This document shows, piece after piece, positions 8,901 through 17,156 of a DNA stretch of 38,315 nucleotides. The DNA is taken from positions 1 through 38,315 of the forward strand of contig JANBTH010000087.1 of assembly GCA_027578815.1 (NCBI GenBank), read 5' to 3'. Source of the DNA: Coemansia sp. RSA 1804 (taxonomy: Eukaryota; Kickxellomycota; Kickxellomycetes; Kickxellales; Kickxellaceae). The notes beneath the pieces were generated by a model, which saw nothing but the letters and a program-made list of their open reading frames with translations, searched no databases and was not told the origin of the DNA. Position numbers and translations under genes: made by a program. Every line of letters begins with the position of its first letter. Positions within the stretch are counted from its first letter, which is position 1.

Positions 8901-11172
8901 CTCGGTGTTTGTCAAGACGGAGCCGGTGGAGATGTGGGCCGGGCTTCGACAGCGCAACGGTAAGGTCAAGGGCGAGATCCGGTTCCGCGCGGCGTTTGTG
9001 CCGCTGATCAACTTTGACGACATGCTCAGCGAGGCCGACCGTGCGCGCGGCATGCTGGAGATGAAGATTGGCGACGGCGGACTTGTGCTGGGCGCAGAGG
9101 AACCGGCGACATCGTCGTCAGCATCGTCGGTGTCATCTTCGGACGAGGAGAAGCAGGCGCCGAAGCACAGTGCGACGCCGCCGCAACAGCAGCAGCAGCG
9201 TGGCGCGAACATGCCGCGCGATGAGACAGCAAAGGCACCGCCGCCGCTGACAAAGACCCACACGCAGACGCAGGGCGACTCGATCTTCTCGGGCATGACG
9301 GGGCCGGGCAGCGACTCGCTGTCGCAGGCGCTGAGTCGGTATCCGCGCCTTCCCAACATCGACTACGCGCAGTTCAAGGGCGGACTGTTGTCGCTGGCGG
9401 TTATTGGATGCCGTGGGCTTGTGCGGCCGTTCTCGGGCGTGTTTGTCAGCGTGTTTCTTAACGGCAACCATCAGGCGCCGGTGATTGAGACGCCAGCTTC
9501 ACGGCGGCGCGGGCGCGAGCACATGTGGGAGGACGAGCTGGCGCAGGCAGCGACGCCCGAGGTGCAGTTCGACTCGCTGATGTTTGATCTGCGGTGCCGG
9601 CCGGCGGGCGCTGGAGCCGGCTCGGACGAGATGATATCGATTGGCAAGGCCGAGTACTCGATGCGCGAGCTTGTGCAGCAGCGGCTGGTCAACACGCCGG
9701 AGCCGGTTTGGCTGCCGCTCGACGCGGACACTGGCGAGGTGCTGGTGTTTTTGCGGTACGATCCGATTGAGGATCCGGAGCTGCTTGCGACGGAGAGCAT
9801 TACGGACCAGGGCATGGTGCGGATGCGGGTGACGTCGGCGACCAATCTGCCAGCGGCGGACAAATCGGGCACTTCGGATCCGTACGTGATGGCGCTGATT
9901 GACGGCGTCAAGGTGTGGGAGAGTGAGACAATCAAGAAGACGCTGAATCCGCGGTGGAACGAGCAGACAGAGCTTGGGATCCGGCAGCGGTCGAAGGCGA
10001 CGCTGGTGCTGGAGATCTACGACTGGAACCAGATCCAGTCACATACGCATCTGGGTACCGCGACGATTCCACTGAAGGACCTTCCGATTGGCGAGCTGGT
10101 GGAGCGGTCGTTCCCGCTGACGGCGAGCAACGGAAAGGCGACGCTGCAGATGGCGATTCTGTTCAAGGCGGGCTACGTGGAGCAGCACGACGACTCGACG
10201 CCGGTGCTTCTGGATGTTGCGCACACGGTGGTCAAGGCGCCGGTGACGGTTATCAAGGGCGGCGCCAGCGTTGTTGGCAACGTGGTTGGCGGCATCTTTG
10301 GCAAGCTGAGCGGCAAGAAGCCGCACTTCTTGGGCGGCCGGCGAGGCAGCGTCGACAGCGAGAACGAGGAGAACGAGGACGGCAGTCGCGCGGCAGTGGC
10401 ATCTTCATCTTCAACCCGTTCGCCGCGACCTGCGACGGCGGACCGCAAGCTGTCGGAAGCGGCGGCGCAGGCGATGGCAGCGGCAACGAATATGCCGCAG
10501 GACGCAAGCAACAACAACAGCAACAGCAACGCCAACATCAGCAGCAGCGGCAGAAGCCCGGCCGCGCAAACGCCGACGCAGCTGCAGTCGCCGGCGGTGG
10601 CTGCTTCGATTCCGGCGCCGCGGCTCAGCGAGTCGGCGGATGCGTTCCCGTCGTCGGGAGTTGTGCATGTGGCGATTGAGTCGGCGGAGCTGCGGCCGAC
10701 GTCGTCAGGGAGCCACCACGGCGTGCACAAGCGCAATCTGCTGGTGACGGTTGAGATGAACCACAAGACGCTGCACAAGACGCGCGTCGAGAAGGATTCA
10801 GTGTCGGCGTCGTGGAGCAGCGAGCGGTTTGCGCTCCCGGTTCTGCAAGGCAGCGCGCCGGAGCTGGTTGTTGCGGCGAAGGACCACTCGAGCTTCCGCG
10901 GCGACAAGACGGTTGCGCGGTTTGCGGTGCTCAATGTGTTTGGCGAGCTGAAGGAGGAGCTTCTGCGCACCAACGGCGCGCATGCGGCGAAGCAGGTGCG
11001 GCTGGAGGCGGAGGCGGCGGCGGTTGTTCTGGCGCTCGAGTACGTTGGGCGCGACAACGCAGCCGCGGACGATGCGATGGCGGAGACGGCCAGCGTGGTC
11101 GGCGGAGCGTCGCTTACTGGGCGGCGGCACAAGCGTCGCAGCTCGGCGCACAGCCGCAAGTCGTTCAAATAA
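5956..11172 (+). CDS. Tricalbin/extended-synaptotagmin-like lipid-transfer tether (SMP plus multiple C2)
   Basis: This 1738-aa protein is built like yeast Tcb1-3, which tether cortical ER to plasma membrane and move lipids. The N-terminal 1-170 is low-complexity (poly-Gln near 12-21, Ala/Ser/Pro-rich). A hydrophobic hairpin lies at about 288-320 (GVFGLMFLTYVLTSLRMGIL). The SMP lipid-binding domain spans about 350-557 (WLNEFVTRFWLMFEPSLS to TVDVEQIISG). C2 units start near 571, 735, 878, 1141, 1285 and 1568. C2 at 571 keeps the Ca2+-type acidic pattern (MDTFGKADPYV, FDWNNVGKDD). The unit at 1285 keeps SDPYV and YDWN but lacks the last acidic position. The units at 735, 1141 and 1568 look degenerate. 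It is longer than yeast tricalbins (about 1180-1550 aa), largely from linkers and low-complexity stretches. It is a single frame starting at the first in-frame ATG, convergent with ISN1. Confidence 0.93.
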   Translation: MAVDDSQTQPPPQQQQQQQQQASTNGVSTTSTTATAATQGANTPVSSSPSSSPSMSKAASAFGAAAAAGASSDRGSSQSTASSRFRALAMNAARASAARNSPGASNGTTATAASASASASAEKSAADGAAASSSANTSPPTGPLPPPPPNGDKNGGASDAPPPPRTEMTSKMIYNIAKTKMLAHRTVIRLSSETGFIKLRSKPPAGTKPSGQSAVTNGTTTGGSTKDKEVVGGEAAKDVPSEYKAVAGWKEKGAVDSGKRSAPGAEPSFMDTIAPYIEMVDQTGMWRNCAGVFGLMFLTYVLTSLRMGILGLGLAMAYGAQWYRNSIERYRRTVRDDLERAYEKSTITRTLESVGWLNEFVTRFWLMFEPSLSRMAIDIANPILAQNAPGFVDSVRLTTFTLGTKAPRIDGVRTYSELEDRNQIVMDWHASFTPNDLTDVPAVLRENRVNPKVVLTVRVGKGFIGAGMPILVEDMVFRGKMQVKLHLGPVFPHVRTADVCFLERPAIDFSLKPVGGDTFGFDIAHIPGLRTFILDILHGTLGPMFYAPNHFTVDVEQIISGAVANIPTAKGVLVASLHSARGLPKMDTFGKADPYVRVSTIKHPDTFVRTRTLEKTLAPSWGETLVLLIYSKTDTIQFEVFDWNNVGKDDKIGFVSYPMQTLLEQPEAEGLTMPIKMGETERGQLSFSMAYFPVSVRTTHAAAVDENGEPLDPSAEASNIEDTDLDADTDVVSNTGLLRLFVRSASGLAATPALARKMSVRAVAYVHDKKQPAIECPEVKGTDAPSWEVGKEIFIPDRDAAAIFLRIIDAGSDRTVGSLRLKVDDALAHQAGESGSDWYPLDGHAKAQVRLNVKWRPILMDPDIASSLGSGKRLPGAPIGLVKLTCHEGRNLKNVEAASGRKSDPYMRVMVQNQIRGKTRYIANSLDPVWNETLFVPVHRVTETLALECLDWNRVERDKPLGEAMLKVSRLMGRKATDEDGDSVFVKTEPVEMWAGLRQRNGKVKGEIRFRAAFVPLINFDDMLSEADRARGMLEMKIGDGGLVLGAEEPATSSSASSVSSSDEEKQAPKHSATPPQQQQQRGANMPRDETAKAPPPLTKTHTQTQGDSIFSGMTGPGSDSLSQALSRYPRLPNIDYAQFKGGLLSLAVIGCRGLVRPFSGVFVSVFLNGNHQAPVIETPASRRRGREHMWEDELAQAATPEVQFDSLMFDLRCRPAGAGAGSDEMISIGKAEYSMRELVQQRLVNTPEPVWLPLDADTGEVLVFLRYDPIEDPELLATESITDQGMVRMRVTSATNLPAADKSGTSDPYVMALIDGVKVWESETIKKTLNPRWNEQTELGIRQRSKATLVLEIYDWNQIQSHTHLGTATIPLKDLPIGELVERSFPLTASNGKATLQMAILFKAGYVEQHDDSTPVLLDVAHTVVKAPVTVIKGGASVVGNVVGGIFGKLSGKKPHFLGGRRGSVDSENEENEDGSRAAVASSSSTRSPRPATADRKLSEAAAQAMAAATNMPQDASNNNSNSNANISSSGRSPAAQTPTQLQSPAVAASIPAPRLSESADAFPSSGVVHVAIESAELRPTSSGSHHGVHKRNLLVTVEMNHKTLHKTRVEKDSVSASWSSERFALPVLQGSAPELVVAAKDHSSFRGDKTVARFAVLNVFGELKEELLRTNGAHAAKQVRLEAEAAAVVLALEYVGRDNAAADDAMAETASVVGGASLTGRRHKRRSSAHSRKSFK

Positions 11173-11289
11173 GAGACAGAGATAGAAGGGTCTGGTCTTG
11201 GCGGTCCGGACCGTGGTTTTTTTTCTGTTTAGCTTGTGTAGGATGTGATCGTGTTTAATCAGATTACGGCTAAGAGAGTCTAAGAAAAT

Positions 11290-12612
11290 CTACTTTGGCA
11301 GCAGCGACACCAGATCGTCCAGCATGTCGCGCGTCTCGAGCGGATTGATGATCCAGCACGTGCAGCAGGCGGAGCGCGTCGAGAGGTCGTTTCCGGTTGA
11401 CAGAAACTGGTCGCCGACGTGGAGCGTTGCGTCGGCCGGCGACTGCACGAGGTTCTGGATGATGCGCACGCCAATCAGCTTGTTGCCGATGTCGACCCAG
11501 CAGTCGCTGCCGCCGTTGAAGGCGCAGAAGGGAATCGGGGCGCTGCCAGGCTGAGCGCGCGGCGTGCCCTGGTAGCGCAGGACGGCCTCCTGCGCGGACA
11601 GCGCGCACTCGTCAAGCTGCTCGCGCGTCAGCTGCTCGGCGGGCACGATGCCGACGGCGCGCGGCTTGCGGATGACGCGCGCGTCGATGGCCATGCGCTC
11701 GATGCAGGCGCGCAGCTCCTGCTCGGCGACATCCAGCAGCTGCATGACCTGGACTCCGGACCACGAGCGCAGGCCGCCGGCGTCATCGGCGGTCTCCTCG
11801 CCAGGATTGAGCTGGTGCTTCTCGTCGAGGCTGACCAGGCGGTAGTCGGGCGAGCACCCGAACAGATAGTTGCACTCGCCGCCCAGCACGTAGAAGCGCG
11901 CAGCAGCCTCGGGCGCCAGACGGGCGGCGGCCAGCGCGCGAAGCAGCCCGGCCAGGCGGCCCTCGTACTTTGAGGCGTCGGTTCCGTAGCCGGCGGCGGT
12001 GACGATGGCAACGGCGATGCCGCGGCGCAGCAGCTCGACCAGCAGCAGCGCAAGGTCGCTGTGGTCCTCGAAGTTCTTTCCGTCGTCGTACAGCGTCATG
12101 TCGCCGTCGAAGGTCACCAGCTGCAGGCGCGGCGCAATCGCCAGCAGCTGCGCCATGTTGAGCGTGCGGCGCACATCGTTGAACGAGGGCGGCACGCGCT
12201 TGCGCGCCGATATGCGGTGCTTGGCGTCGATCCGCGTGAAGGCGGCGGCCAGCGGCAGCGGCGTGAAGAAGCTGCCGATTGCGGGCACCATCTTCGCCAG
12301 GCGCGAGTGGCCGCCGATGCCGGAGGCCTCGAAGTCTCTGTGCTCGTCGACCAGCGTCTGGATGTTTGCGAATATCTCGCGGAACCGTGCTGCGTTGGCC
12401 AGCTTGGCGGCGTCGGCGCTGCTGGTGCGGCGTCTGGCAAGGATGGTGTCGGCTTCGGCAGCTCTCCCTTCCTCGTTGTCTCTGTCGCTATCGTCTGCAG
12501 CTGGCAGCGAGTGCAGCACAAAGGGCGTCAGCAGCAGGCCCTTGATGAACTCAATGAAGCTGTCGCGCTTGTGCGCGCGCAGGTGGTAGTTGACTTTGTA
12601 GTGCGACGTCAT
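11290..12612 (-). CDS. ISN1: IMP-specific 5'-nucleotidase
   Basis: This 440-aa enzyme hydrolyses IMP to inosine in purine salvage and breakdown. The N-terminus MTSHYKVNYHLRAHKRDSFI matches the yeast Isn1 start (M-S-S-R-Y-R-V-E-Y-H-L). This fixes the start at 12612, not at upstream in-frame codons that would add 30 non-homologous residues. The HAD nucleophile motif FDGDMTLYDDG has D169, D171 and T173. Family blocks follow: SARKRVPPSFNDVRRTLN (135-152), VTAAGYG (204-210), RAVGIVP (318-324), FNGGSDCWVDIGNK (365-378) and LHVGDQF (397-403). Length equals yeast Isn1 (450 aa). A TATA element sits about 170 bp upstream. It is convergent with tricalbin, with 117 bp between the stop codons. Confidence 0.93.
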   Translation of the reverse strand: MTSHYKVNYHLRAHKRDSFIEFIKGLLLTPFVLHSLPAADDSDRDNEEGRAAEADTILARRRTSSADAAKLANAARFREIFANIQTLVDEHRDFEASGIGGHSRLAKMVPAIGSFFTPLPLAAAFTRIDAKHRISARKRVPPSFNDVRRTLNMAQLLAIAPRLQLVTFDGDMTLYDDGKNFEDHSDLALLLVELLRRGIAVAIVTAAGYGTDASKYEGRLAGLLRALAAARLAPEAAARFYVLGGECNYLFGCSPDYRLVSLDEKHQLNPGEETADDAGGLRSWSGVQVMQLLDVAEQELRACIERMAIDARVIRKPRAVGIVPAEQLTREQLDECALSAQEAVLRYQGTPRAQPGSAPIPFCAFNGGSDCWVDIGNKLIGVRIIQNLVQSPADATLHVGDQFLSTGNDLSTRSACCTCWIINPLETRDMLDDLVSLLPK

Positions 12613-12782
12613 GCCCTGCTTCTTCCTTTTTGTGTTTTTGTGTTTTTGGTACAAGTGAAGCAGCGTGATACTATTATAATGCAGGACAGAAGATGGAGAC
12701 AAGTGTAGTGGAGCAAAGGAGAAAAGGAGAATTCTGACTTCTGGTTCTGGTTTTGGGCGGGGGAAAAGCAGGCAGCCCTTGC

Positions 12783-12793
12783 CTTTATATGCC
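12783..12793 (-). promoter_or_regulatory. TATA box of ISN1
   Basis: The reverse strand reads GCATATAAAGG about 170 bp upstream of the ISN1 ATG. It is a good TATAAA match in the expected orientation, assigned from motif and position only. Confidence 0.45.
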
Positions 12794-13260
12794 TGCTGCA
12801 GTCATCACACAGACAGCGATGATGGATGGTCACATGAGAGGCTTGAAGACTGGGCGAGACGGACTGGCTGACTGATTGTAGAAAGCGATCAAACGGAAAT
12901 CAACCGATCAGGCGATCAGAGAGGGAGGGGGAGAGTGTGGGATTTCACGTTTTAGACTAAGATTCTTGAAGCCTGATTTTGCATGTCTCAGCCCAGTCAG
13001 CCTTTCTTTCCATTTTTCCCTCCATTCTTTTTTTCTTTCTTCACAGCCCCCCTTTAATTTTATTATCAACACTATCGTCATCGTATTTCTGCCCCCATCC
13101 GCTATCAGTGCCACTATTGTTGTTGGTATTTTGTGAAGGGGTTTGTATCTTTTTTTTTGTTTGTGCCTGCCCTCTGTTTACTCTTCACACACCCTCTCTT
13201 CCTCTCTCTCGTAGAAAGCTAGGGAGGGGATTTGCAAAACAGAAAAGGAGGGGGGATACT
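12794..13260. other. Divergent promoter region, ISN1 / SWIRM-JAMM gene
   Basis: This is a pyrimidine-rich stretch (TTTCCATTTTTCCCTCCATTC, CTCTTCCTCTCTCTCG) leading to the ATG at 13261. An open frame runs through it from about 12979, but its translation is low-complexity Phe/Leu/Ser and looks like promoter sequence rather than protein. Confidence 0.4.
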
Positions 13261-14796
13261 ATGGCGGAGCCAAACAGTCTAGACACGGCGGACGCGGTTG
13301 ATCTGGAAGCAGTGAGCGAGGCGGAGCGGCGCGGGTGCGCGGAGTTCTTCGCCGGACGGGCGAACAAGACGCCGGAGCGGTACGTGCGGATCCGGAACCA
13401 CATGGTGCGGCAGTGGCGCGCGGCGCGGCCGCAGTACCTGACGAAGATCGCGGCGCGCGCGGGGCTGCGCAACTGCGGCGACGTCAATGCGATCGGCCGG
13501 GTGCACGCGTACCTCGAGGCGGCGGGCGTCATCAATGTGGATGCGGTGCGGAGGAAGAGGGGAGGAGGAGGCGGAGGCCGGCGCACGGCGGAGGCGGCTG
13601 AGGAGGAGAATGATGATGACGAGGAGGAGGAGGAGATCGGCGGATCGTCTTCTTCGTCCTCGCATGCGCTGCGGCGGCGGCGGCGGAAGCGCAGGGCTCC
13701 TTCTCCTTCTCCTCCCCCCGGCGGCGCCGTCATCGAGCACAGCGTGGTTGAGCGGTGGGCGGACGATGCGCCGCGCCCGGGGATCAGCGACGACGATGAA
13801 GGAGACAGCGAGGACGGCGGCGATCGGCGGGTGAGACGGAGACGGAGACGGAGGCGGAGCAGCCTGGACTACACCGGCGGCGACTACAGCGACACGGACA
13901 GAGACGGAAGCAGAAGCAGCACGGGCGGGATGCACAGATACAATAACAACAACAAAGGCAGCAACGAGTTCCGGCTGATCGCGTGCCAGCGGTTCGGCGA
14001 CGTGACGCCGGCGCCGTTCACGGTGACGGTGGCGGCGGCGGCGCTGGCGCTGATGGACCTGCACGCGCACCTGATGTACACGGAGATCATCGGGCTGGTC
14101 GGCGGGCGGTACGACGCGGACGGGCGGGCGCTCCGCGTGGAGACGGCGGTTCCGTGCCGCAGCGTCGGCAGCACGGCCACCGAGTGCGAGATGGATCCGG
14201 CGTCGGAGGTGGAGGCGCGGCGCGAGTTCGCGGAAGCCGGGCGCGCGGCGGTGGGCTGGTTCCACTCGCACCCGACGTTCGAGGCCACGCCGTCGGTGCG
14301 CGACACGCGCAGCCAGCGCGCGTACCAGAACCTGTGCCGCAGCAGCAGCGGCGGTGGATCGGAGCCGTTTGTCGGCTTCATTGTGTCGCCGCCCGGAGGA
14401 GCGCAGCGCCACCGGGGAGGATCCGGCGGCGGCGGTGATCCGGCGTACGGCGTCAGCGAGATCACGGCGTTCTGCATGGCGCGCCGAGCCGCGGCTCACG
14501 GAGACGAGGACGAGCCGTTTGCGGTGCCGTACGTGGTCAGCGACCGCGACCGCGTGCCGGCGGGGCTGGTTGCGGCGATGCAGCGGCTCATCGCGAGCCA
14601 CGCGGGGCTGGCGCACCGGGCCGACCTGTCGCGGCGGTTCCGGCGCAGCGAGGCGATGACGGCGCTCGAGAAGCTGGTGATCTCGATGCGGTCGCACTGG
14701 GCGCCGGATGCGCGGCAGCAGTGGGACGACGCGGTGTCGCTGCACATCCGGCCGCTGATCCAGAAGCACTTTCACGCGCGGCGGCGGGCGGATTAA
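13261..14796 (+). CDS. SWIRM + JAMM metalloprotease, MYSM1-like deubiquitinase
   Basis: This 511-aa protein joins a SWIRM chromatin-binding domain (about 25-95, from AEFFAGRANKTPERY to AYLEAAGVIN) to an MPN+/JAMM zinc protease domain (about 238-430). All catalytic residues are visible: Glu275 in EIIGLVGG and the HxHPx6SxxD signature FHSHPTFEATPSVRD (H335, H337, D348). The middle (100-235) is disordered, with Gly, acidic, poly-Ser and poly-Arg runs that probably include nuclear localisation signals. The arrangement matches MYSM1/2A-DUB, which removes ubiquitin from histone H2A, but the SANT domain of MYSM1 is missing. The start at 13261 (MAEPNSLDTADAVDL) is chosen because upstream in-frame sequence is pyrimidine-tract translation. 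The substrate is inferred, not shown. Confidence 0.85.
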   Translation: MAEPNSLDTADAVDLEAVSEAERRGCAEFFAGRANKTPERYVRIRNHMVRQWRAARPQYLTKIAARAGLRNCGDVNAIGRVHAYLEAAGVINVDAVRRKRGGGGGGRRTAEAAEEENDDDEEEEEIGGSSSSSSHALRRRRRKRRAPSPSPPPGGAVIEHSVVERWADDAPRPGISDDDEGDSEDGGDRRVRRRRRRRRSSLDYTGGDYSDTDRDGSRSSTGGMHRYNNNNKGSNEFRLIACQRFGDVTPAPFTVTVAAAALALMDLHAHLMYTEIIGLVGGRYDADGRALRVETAVPCRSVGSTATECEMDPASEVEARREFAEAGRAAVGWFHSHPTFEATPSVRDTRSQRAYQNLCRSSSGGGSEPFVGFIVSPPGGAQRHRGGSGGGGDPAYGVSEITAFCMARRAAAHGDEDEPFAVPYVVSDRDRVPAGLVAAMQRLIASHAGLAHRADLSRRFRRSEAMTALEKLVISMRSHWAPDARQQWDDAVSLHIRPLIQKHFHARRRAD

Positions 14797-15610
14797 GGAG
14801 GCGGATTCAGCATCCGGCGCACACAGCATGGGCGGGCACATGTGCGCAGACGGCGGCTGTGGTGGGTGATGCAAGAAGTCACTTGCCCCCTTCGCTCCAT
14901 TCATCATGCGGCTTCTTGAATTAATGAAAGGAGATGCTGGAACCGATAGCCTAATTTCCTCCTCCCCCTTTTTCTACCTTGCTTGCGTTTCGCCGCAGGC
15001 AATCTATCGCTACGTCATCGCCCAATCAGAGTGAGTCATTTGCATGCGCTCTAGAAATGGTTTTAGGCATTTTATGCGTAAATTTTTTACTTTTTCATTT
15101 TTGGGGGGGGGAGCAGAAATAAAGACTAGTCATTTGTCTGTTTTCTCTTTCCTTCAGTCCTATTTCACAATAGGAGCTGGGCTGGGAGGATCATCTCGAG
15201 ATAATGTGTTCCGCGTTTCGCACAATAGAAAATAAAAGCAAGGCTGGGAAAAAAAAACTGCGTCAATTACCTTGGGCCCCAAAAAAGAAAAGAAAAAAAG
15301 ACAGGACGGGCGTAAGGCTAGAATCAGAATAAAAAAATTTTACTTGCCCTCCTTTCCCTCTCCTTTCCTGCTCTCTACTTAAATAAGAAGCACACTTTCC
15401 ACCCACTCTTTCCTTTCGCTCTGAGCAAGAAGAAGCACCACCAGCAGCCCTTTCTCCCACCCGCCTGTTCTCTACCCACCCACCTGTAGCTAGCTGGATC
15501 CATCCATCTATCTATCTACGTTGCCCTGTAATCGACCGAAGGCTGACAGACACGCACCCTGCCTCCTTCGCACGCAGCAACCTCCGACAGCGCTCGCGTC
15601 GTCCTGTTTC
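14797..15610. other. CPA1 upstream region
   Basis: No coding gene is supported before the uORF. The stretch holds a CCAAT box and a Gcn4-like site (15022-15039), a G8 run near 15103-15110, A-rich tracts, and a (CTAT)n/(CATC)n microsatellite near 15500-15519. Confidence 0.4.
15022..15039 (+). promoter_or_regulatory. CCAAT box and Gcn4/AP-1-like site upstream of CPA1
   Basis: CCAAT is at 15022-15026 and TGAGTCAT at 15032-15039. TGA(C/G)TCA is the site for Gcn4/Cpc1-type bZIP factors, which drive general amino-acid control in fungi, so it fits an arginine gene. It lies about 570 bp before the uORF. Function is inferred from motif and neighbour. Confidence 0.4.
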
Positions 15611-15685
15611 ATGTACTTTCACTCGTTCGAGAAGAACTCGTCCGACTATCTTGCCGACCAGGTCTGGAGAGCGCTGGCCAACTAG
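15611..15685 (+). CDS. uORF encoding an arginine attenuator peptide (AAP)
   Basis: A 24-codon ORF (ATG 15611, TAG 15683-15685) lies 181 nt before the CPA1 ATG. Its core, SSDYLADQVWRAL, aligns without gaps to the Neurospora arg-2 AAP core (SQDYLSDHLWRAL), and both peptides are 24 residues long. Asp12, essential for arginine-dependent stalling in the known AAPs, falls exactly at position 12; Tyr13, Leu14, Asp16, Trp19, Arg20 and Ala21 are also kept. Known AAPs act in cis: with high arginine the nascent peptide stalls the ribosome at the uORF stop, blocking scanning to CPA1 and, in yeast, exposing the mRNA to decay. No other ATG occurs between this stop and the CPA1 start. Identity rests on sequence and position together. 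Confidence 0.92.
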   Translation: MYFHSFEKNSSDYLADQVWRALAN

Positions 15686-15866
15686 AGGAGCCCCTGCGAC
15701 TAGGACATACAGCAGAAAAAAAAAAGCAAACTCTCTTCACTCTATTTGCTAAGAGGAAAAAGCCGCACCACACCCGCTTCCGTCGTTGATCTGTCCTGAT
15801 TCAATCAACGCCCCTATTACTATTTTAATCCCCCCAAGCCACTCTTTAATCCCACTCTTCTCTGCG

Positions 15867-17156
15867 ATGGCTGCGCTCCTGGCTTCGGGCGCCAAGAAGA
15901 TCCTCCCGCAGCAGGCGGCGCGCACGCTGGCGTCGGCGGTGGGCGACAAGCAGCCGCTGCAGGCGGTGTATCCGGTGGCGGCGGGAGCGCTGACGGCGCG
16001 GCTGCGGCTGCGCACGGGCGAGACATTCACGGGAGGGTCGTTCGGCGCGGACACTCCGGCGGCCGTTGTGGGCGAGACGGTGTTCACGACGTCGCTGGTC
16101 GGATATCCCGAGTCGATGACGGATCCGTCGTACCGCGGGCAGCTGCTGGTGTTCACGCAGCCGCTGATCGGCAACTACGGGGTTCCGCGGCGCACACGTG
16201 ACGCGTACGGGCTGCTGAGGCACTTTGAGTCGGAGCGCATCCAGTGCCGCGGCATCGTGGTCAGCGACTACGCGGCGAAGTACTCGCACTGGAACGCGGT
16301 GGAGTCGCTGGGCGCGTGGTGCGCGCGCGAGGGCGTGCCGGCCATCACCGGCGTCGACACGCGCGCGCTGGTGCACATTCTGCGCGGCCAGGGATCCACG
16401 CTGGGCGCGCTGGGCTCCCAAGCGTCGGCGGATGCAGCGATTGCGTGGGACGATCCCAATGCGCTCAACCTGGTTGCGCAGGCGTCGACGCCGCGCGTGC
16501 GCGTCTTCAACGAGGCCGGCGACGTCAACGTCGCGCTGGTCGACTGCGGCGTCAAGAACAACATCATCCGGTCGCTGTGCGAGCTGGGCGCGCGGGTGAC
16601 GCTGGTGCCGTGGGACCACGACCTTATGGGCGGCGCCGCGCAGTTCGACGGCATCTTCGTGTCGAACGGGCCGGGCGCGCCCACGATGTGCGGCGCGACG
16701 ATTGCGCAGCTGCGGCGCGCGTTTGCGGCGTACCGGCGGCCGATCTTCGGCATCTGCATGGGCAACCAGCTGATGGGGCTGGCGGCCGGGCTCAACGCCT
16801 ACAAGCTGCGGTTCGGCAACCGCGGCCACAACCAGCCGGCCGTTGATCTGACCACGCGCAAGTGCGTGATCACGTCGCAGAACCACGGCTACGCGCTCGA
16901 CGACTCGGTGATGCCGCCCGGGTGGGCGCGCTACTACGTCAACGCCAACGACGGGTCCAACGAGGGCATCCGCCACCTCGACAAGCCCTTCCGCTCCGTG
17001 CAGTTCCACCCCGAGGCCAAGGGCGGCCCGCTCGACACCGCATATCTGTTTGCCGAGTTCGTCGACAGCGTGCGCGCCGCCAAGGCTGCTGGCACCGCGG
17101 CCGTTGGCGCCGACGAGGAGAGCGCGTCTGCGTCGGCTGCCTCGGCCAGCGCGTAG
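15867..17156 (+). CDS. CPA1: Arginine-specific carbamoyl-phosphate synthase, small (glutaminase) subunit
   Basis: This 429-aa glutamine amidotransferase subunit supplies ammonia from glutamine to the large subunit to make carbamoyl phosphate for arginine. The N-terminal CPSase_sm_chain domain is at about 40-190 (GETVFTTSLVGYPESMTDPSYRGQ, 69-92). The class I GATase domain is at 220-405, with nucleophile Cys297 in GICMGNQ and His381/Glu383 in VQFHPEA. NGPGAP (267-272) marks the oxyanion strand. The first ~30 residues (MAALLASGAKKILPQQAART) are basic, Ala/Leu-rich and free of acids, consistent with mitochondrial import as in filamentous fungi. The ATG at 15867 is used because the upstream extension lacks an ATG. 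The C-terminal tail is Ala/Ser-rich. Translation is likely controlled by the AAP uORF upstream. Confidence 0.95.
   Translation: MAALLASGAKKILPQQAARTLASAVGDKQPLQAVYPVAAGALTARLRLRTGETFTGGSFGADTPAAVVGETVFTTSLVGYPESMTDPSYRGQLLVFTQPLIGNYGVPRRTRDAYGLLRHFESERIQCRGIVVSDYAAKYSHWNAVESLGAWCAREGVPAITGVDTRALVHILRGQGSTLGALGSQASADAAIAWDDPNALNLVAQASTPRVRVFNEAGDVNVALVDCGVKNNIIRSLCELGARVTLVPWDHDLMGGAAQFDGIFVSNGPGAPTMCGATIAQLRRAFAAYRRPIFGICMGNQLMGLAAGLNAYKLRFGNRGHNQPAVDLTTRKCVITSQNHGYALDDSVMPPGWARYYVNANDGSNEGIRHLDKPFRSVQFHPEAKGGPLDTAYLFAEFVDSVRAAKAAGTAAVGADEESASASAASASA

Noticed and set aside
12979..13260. 94-residue N-terminal extension of the SWIRM-JAMM gene
   Set aside because: Phe/Leu/Ser/His residues derive from pyrimidine promoter tracts; ATG 13261 gives a proper start.
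13279..14907. Long reverse frame (542 aa) opposite the JAMM gene
   Set aside because: Arg/His/Pro-rich shadow produced by GC-rich codon bias; forward strand carries intact catalytic motifs.
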